DNA of 8,089 nt from Candidatus Poseidoniaceae archaeon. GTDB lineage: Archaea; Thermoplasmatota; Poseidoniia; Poseidoniales; Poseidoniaceae. Positions 5,727-8,089 of the stretch are shown here, piece by piece. The notes beneath the pieces are model-generated. The model was not told the origin of the DNA, ran no database searches, and saw nothing but the letters and a program-made list of their open reading frames with translations. The position numbers and the translations under genes were made by a program. The stretch covers positions 3,912 to 12,000 of the forward strand of contig DUKP01000213.1 of the NCBI GenBank assembly GCA_013329295.1, written 5' to 3'. Every line of letters starts with the position of its first letter. Within the stretch, counting starts at the first letter, position 1.

Positions 5727-6151
5727 AACCTTTGTTTCCAGATATGGTTAATGAATTGACCATTGAAGAGCGATTAGCTCATGCACAACTAATGGTTACA
5801 GTTGCTTCTATTGATGGAGAATTGGTTCAAGAAGAACTGATAATGATTGAAGCAATAATGGGCAAGTCTATGCTTCATCCCGAAATGAGAGTTGATGTTA
5901 GAAATACTCTAACTCATCCTATCGAAATAGAAAAATGCATGGAAATTTTATCTGAAGTCGGTCAACAATTAGCATTAAGAGATGCTGTTTTAGTCTCAGC
6001 CTGTGATGGAGATTATGATAAAAAAGAAATTCGAGCAATTAAAAAAATAGCAAAAATTGCTGGAATCAAAACAGAAAAGATCTCTCAGATTTATCAGTGG
6101 GTGGAAGAGTATTGGGAAGTCTACAATAGCTCCGCAACTTTTTTTCAATAA
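5723..6151 (+). CDS. TerB-like helical protein, second of a tandem pair
   Basis: This 142-residue protein is a diverged paralogue of the one just upstream. It keeps LFPD...EER near the start, the acidic motif ASIDGELVQEE (28-38), the LALRDAVL block (83-90) and a second acidic motif SACDGDYDKKE (92-102). Aligned pairs include LALRDAVL in both proteins. At the DNA level 22 consecutive bases match exactly between 5533-5554 and 5970-5991. The second half is Lys/Ile-rich and basic (103-123), whereas the first protein is acidic, so the two may have split roles or form a heterodimer. The GTG start at 5723 overlaps the upstream stop, with a weak GCGGAG just before it. The stop is preceded by a run of seven T's and followed by a T-rich terminator region, so this gene probably ends the transcript. 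The molecular function is unknown. Confidence 0.8.
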   Translation: MKPLFPDMVNELTIEERLAHAQLMVTVASIDGELVQEELIMIEAIMGKSMLHPEMRVDVRNTLTHPIEIEKCMEILSEVGQQLALRDAVLVSACDGDYDKKEIRAIKKIAKIAGIKTEKISQIYQWVEEYWEVYNSSATFFQ

Positions 6152-6158
6152 ATTGCTA

Positions 6159-6214
6159 TTTTCCCTTAATGTGGTAATTTTGTTTGCATTTTAGGCATTT
6201 TTGGGCGGTTTTTT
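6159..6214 (+). terminator. Archaeal-type T-rich terminator region
   Basis: Repeated T-tracts follow the second TerB-like gene: 4 T's at 6159-6162, 4 at 6178-6181, 4 at 6189-6192, 5 at 6198-6202 and 6 at 6209-6214. I see no strong GC hairpin. Intrinsic termination in archaea typically uses such oligo-T stretches on the coding strand without a stem. This is the longest gap in the window (155 bases) and separates the TerB-like pair from the NTPase gene. Confidence 0.6.
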
Positions 6215-6255
6215 ACTCTATTACAAATCCATTCTCTCATCCTAGGGTAACACGA

Positions 6256-6265
6256 TTATTTATTA
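6256..6265 (+). promoter_or_regulatory. Candidate TATA box for the NTPase gene
   Basis: TTATTTATTA lies after the T-rich terminator and about 42-51 bases before the ATG at 6307. Transcription would start near 6285-6290, leaving a leader of roughly 20 bases that keeps the GGTGA motif at 6297-6301. Position and spacing agree with an archaeal promoter. The upstream BRE element is not clear. Confidence 0.42.
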
Positions 6266-6306
6266 CTGATAAGTGACTCGATGACAAAAGAGCCTCGGTG
6301 AAATAG

Positions 6307-6888
6307 ATGGGAATTCATCCAAAGATTGGGATTACTGGACTGCCAAGAAGTGGTAAATCCGCTGTTATGGAAAAGGTCCTACAAATGCTAGTCGAAGAAA
6401 GAACTCATGAAATCAAACTCCGAGGAAACCTGAGTGACAAGCCAATTATCGCTGGTATGCGAACTGAGCCAATAATCGAAGGTGGAGAAAGATTAGGCTA
6501 CAAAGTAATAGATCTCATCACTGGAGAGGAGGGAGTTATTGCTCACAAAGAATTTGATTCAAGGCTTCGAGTCTTGGGCTATGGATTAGATTTAGAAGCC
6601 TTAGAACGGGTCGCCATTCCAGCAATTGAATATGCCAAGAATGAGAGCGAAGTTTTGGTGATTGATGAAATTGGTAAATTCACTGTCGAAAGTGAAATGT
6701 TCGTAAATTGTGTTAGAGGTGCTTTGGAAATTGATAAACCAACTTTATTGACTCTGCATAAAAAGAGTAGACACCCTCTATTACAAGACATTAGAAGAAG
6801 AGATGATGGTCGGATCCTAGAAGTTACTCCTGTCAATCGTGCATTACTGCCTTATAAGATTCACAAATTGATGAGAGAAACCTATTGA
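6307..6888 (+). CDS. THEP1-like nucleoside-triphosphatase (P-loop NTPase)
   Basis: THEP1-family proteins are small P-loop NTPases that hydrolyse nucleoside triphosphates with broad specificity, and are common in archaea. Their cellular role is unclear. The 193 residues show the family order: Walker A GLPRSGKS (11-18), a TEPIIEGGERLGYKVIDLIT block (53-72), GEEGVIAH (73-80), Walker B VLVIDEIGKF (116-125, Asp120 and Glu121), a switch-like TLLTLHKKSRHP (146-157) and VNRALLP near the C-terminus (176-182). The usual Walker A in this family is GxPGxGKTT. Here Arg14 replaces the glycine and Ser-Ala replaces Thr-Thr, but the catalytic Lys17 remains. The ATG at 6307 has GGTGA at 6297-6301. It appears to be the first gene of a new unit after the terminator, followed 41 bases later by a small membrane protein gene. 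Confidence 0.85.
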   Translation: MGIHPKIGITGLPRSGKSAVMEKVLQMLVEERTHEIKLRGNLSDKPIIAGMRTEPIIEGGERLGYKVIDLITGEEGVIAHKEFDSRLRVLGYGLDLEALERVAIPAIEYAKNESEVLVIDEIGKFTVESEMFVNCVRGALEIDKPTLLTLHKKSRHPLLQDIRRRDDGRILEVTPVNRALLPYKIHKLMRETY

Positions 6889-6929
6889 TAGCCGTTTAAT
6901 TCATCACTTGGATACTATTGGGCGATAAC

Positions 6930-7274
6930 ATGGACCAGCCAAGTAAGGCAGCAAAACTAATCCTACTTGGAACAGGTTTTGGGTTGATACTAATTTGTGG
7001 CTTTGCCATAATTGAAGAGAGAATGGTGGTAACTGAAATTGGATTCGGCCACCTATTTTTGTTAATTGGCATAATTTGCTTAATGATGGCAAAACTGGTG
7101 AGTTATGAAACCTCATTTCTTTCTACTCTTTTTCCCAATGAAACTGTAGCAGAACTCAAACAAAGAGTTGACCAAGACATAAATCAGCTTAGTCATGAAA
7201 ACCGAGTCGGTAACGCTTGGGCAGAGTTAGAAAGTAAGGTTTTGACTGATGAAATCGATTCAGAACAAGAGTGA
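6930..7274 (+). CDS. Small two-helix membrane protein, unknown function
   Basis: This is a 114-residue protein I cannot assign to a family. It has two hydrophobic segments (about 8-28 and 36-56) with a short charged loop EERMV between them, then a cytoplasmic-looking acidic tail (70-114, with AELKQRVDQD at 74-83) that is probably helical. The ATG at 6930 is preferred. A TTG at 6918 would add four residues, but GGCGA at 6921-6925 sits 4 bases before the ATG, the same spacing as for the glycine cleavage H gene. The gene lies between the NTPase and gcvH genes with gaps of 41 and 54 bases, so shared transcription is possible. There is no active-site motif. It may be a membrane anchor or a small regulatory subunit. 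Confidence 0.72.
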   Translation: MDQPSKAAKLILLGTGFGLILICGFAIIEERMVVTEIGFGHLFLLIGIICLMMAKLVSYETSFLSTLFPNETVAELKQRVDQDINQLSHENRVGNAWAELESKVLTDEIDSEQE

Positions 7275-7283
7275 TTCCGTTGC

Positions 7284-7291
7284 GAATATTC
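7284..7291 (+). promoter_or_regulatory. Possible TATA box upstream of gcvH
   Basis: The palindrome GAATATTC lies 38-45 bases before the gcvH ATG. A start about 27 bases downstream of its centre, near 7315, would keep the GGCGA motif at 7320-7324. This is a weak call based only on AT content and spacing. The gene could equally be read through from the NTPase gene. Confidence 0.22.
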
Positions 7292-7328
7292 AAGAATCTT
7301 CTATCTCTCCACGACATAAGGCGATATT

Positions 7329-7712
7329 ATGAGTGAGGTCCCAGAAGGTTTGTACTATACTAAAGAACACGAATGGCTTAGAGTTGAAGGTAACACGGTA
7401 ACTATCGGGATTACTGACCATGCGCAGAATGCACTAACCGATATCGTATACATTGAACTCCCTGAAACCGGCATGGTCGTTGAAGACATGGGAGAATTTG
7501 CTGTTGTTGAATCGGTAAAATCTGCATCACCTATTTTCGCCCCTCTTGCTGGTGAGATAACTGAAGTCAATGAAGAGTTAGAAGATGCTCCAGAACTAAT
7601 GAATACCAGTCCTTATGGTGATGGTTGGATAATTAAGATGACAGTAAATAACCCGGAACAAATTTCCAGCCTAATGGACTCTGCCGCATATAAAACTGAA
7701 ATTGGCGAGTGA
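7329..7712 (+). CDS. gcvH: Glycine cleavage system H protein
   Basis: The H protein carries a lipoyl arm that shuttles the aminomethyl group and electrons among the P, T and L proteins during glycine breakdown to CO2, ammonia and methylene-tetrahydrofolate. The 127 residues are normal family length. The fold's landmarks are present: YTKEHEWLRVEG (10-21), TIGITDHAQNALTDIVYIEL (25-44), the lipoylation site VVESVKSAS with Lys64, PLAGEITEVNEEL (72-84), PELMNTSPYGDGWI (88-101) and a short C-terminal helix. The ATG at 7329 has GGCGA at 7320-7324. No P, T or L gene is visible here, so the complex is assembled from genes elsewhere, or the protein serves as a lipoate carrier. Its stop overlaps the start of the RNase H gene by four bases (GTGA), an unexpected coupling. 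Confidence 0.96.
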   Translation: MSEVPEGLYYTKEHEWLRVEGNTVTIGITDHAQNALTDIVYIELPETGMVVEDMGEFAVVESVKSASPIFAPLAGEITEVNEELEDAPELMNTSPYGDGWIIKMTVNNPEQISSLMDSAAYKTEIGE

Positions 7713-8089
7713 GAGTTTTGTCTTCCAGCGATGGTCATATCGCATTGTACATAGATGGCTCTTGCTTAGAAAATCAAAATGTCACCGCAGAGACTCCTGC
7801 AGCATGGGGAATGGCAATTGTTGTCGGGGATAATGGCCTTGGCAAGGGAAGTGGCGAAATTCTTGAAGAATCTTGGGGATTTGTAATTTGTAATCCTGAC
7901 GATAATGAATTCCTTGGCGCTGAAGTCGGTTCAAACAATACCGCAGAATTGACCGCATTTGCAATGGCATTACGTTGGCTAATAATCGATGGAAGTGAAC
8001 AAGACGCGATAATATACACCGATTCTCAATATGCAGGAAATTTAGCTACAGGCCTATGGCGAGCGAAAGCCAACAAAAATTTGGTCAAA
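7709..8089 (+). CDS. Type 1 ribonuclease H (RNase HI-like), 3' end beyond the window
   Basis: RNase H cuts the RNA strand of RNA-DNA hybrids, removing primers and R-loops. The open frame runs for 127 codons from GTG 7709 to the window edge. Three of the four acidic residues of the DEDD site are visible: Asp16 in ALYIDGSCL (12-20), Glu80 in SNNTAELTAF (75-84) and Asp105 in IIYTDSQYA (101-109). The fourth should lie beyond base 8089. The spacing from the first Asp to the Glu is 64 residues, against 38 in E. coli RNase HI. About 26 extra residues therefore lie between the first strands and helix A, and the usual GNPGPGG loop is absent. The GTG start overlaps the gcvH stop, with GGCGA directly before it. 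A TTG at 7718 is the alternative. AWRAK-like residues near the end (LWRAKANKN) fit the substrate-binding helix region. Confidence 0.85.
   Translation, partial: MRVLSSSDGHIALYIDGSCLENQNVTAETPAAWGMAIVVGDNGLGKGSGEILEESWGFVICNPDDNEFLGAEVGSNNTAELTAFAMALRWLIIDGSEQDAIIYTDSQYAGNLATGLWRAKANKNLVK

Noticed and set aside
6152..6306. A non-coding RNA or small gene in the longest gap
   Set aside because: The first half is T-tract terminator-like sequence and the second half holds the putative promoter and leader of the NTPase gene. No stable stem or credible short frame is visible.
7774..8019. Minus-strand frames of 62-81 codons at the right end
   Set aside because: They overlap the RNase H frame, which shows three catalytic acidic motifs in order, so these are antisense shadows.
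1..8089. CRISPR array, transposon ends, tRNA or rRNA genes, phage modules
   Set aside because: No regularly spaced repeats, transposase or integrase motifs, or tRNA-like cloverleaf ends were seen on either strand.

Overview
All coding capacity in this 8.1 kb window lies on the + strand. The DNA is AT-rich and densely packed, with several genes joined by 4-base GTGA overlaps or gaps under 50 bases. The organism is very probably an archaeon. The first gene is the archaea-specific phosphopantothenate synthetase of CoA synthesis, and a THEP1-type NTPase is also present. Four genes carry a GGTGA Shine-Dalgarno motif 4-5 bases before the start, terminators look like bare T-runs, and TATA-like boxes precede some transcription units. 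My inference is a marine planktonic euryarchaeon of the Poseidoniales (Marine Group II) kind, but nothing in the window proves the lineage.

Layout. (1) 1-771: the tail of an unseen gene, then 4-phosphopantoate--beta-alanine ligase. (2) 848-3138: four genes I do not recognise. They encode a CxxC protein with a long helical tail, a helical protein ending in a possible winged helix, and two small proteins that each have a two-helix membrane hairpin. (3) 3160-5207: a sugar-nucleotide and surface-glycan module, made of a sugar-1-phosphate nucleotidylyltransferase, a short nucleotide-sugar dehydrogenase lacking the usual C-terminal domain, and a GtrA-family membrane protein. (4) 5295-6151: two tandem TerB-like genes with a GTGA overlap, followed by a T-rich terminator region. 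(5) 6307-8089: a THEP1-like NTPase, a small two-helix membrane protein, glycine cleavage H protein, and a type 1 RNase H that runs off the right edge and overlaps the gcvH stop codon.

How the genes may work together. The nucleotidylyltransferase and dehydrogenase could make an NDP-uronic acid, and GtrA may move a lipid-linked sugar across the membrane, so region 3 reads as a small glycosylation operon. The CoA gene, gcvH, the NTPase and RNase H are housekeeping functions with no evident shared pathway. The least understood parts are region 2 and the TerB-like pair. No gap between genes exceeds about 155 bases. I saw no tRNA, rRNA, CRISPR array, insertion sequence or origin.
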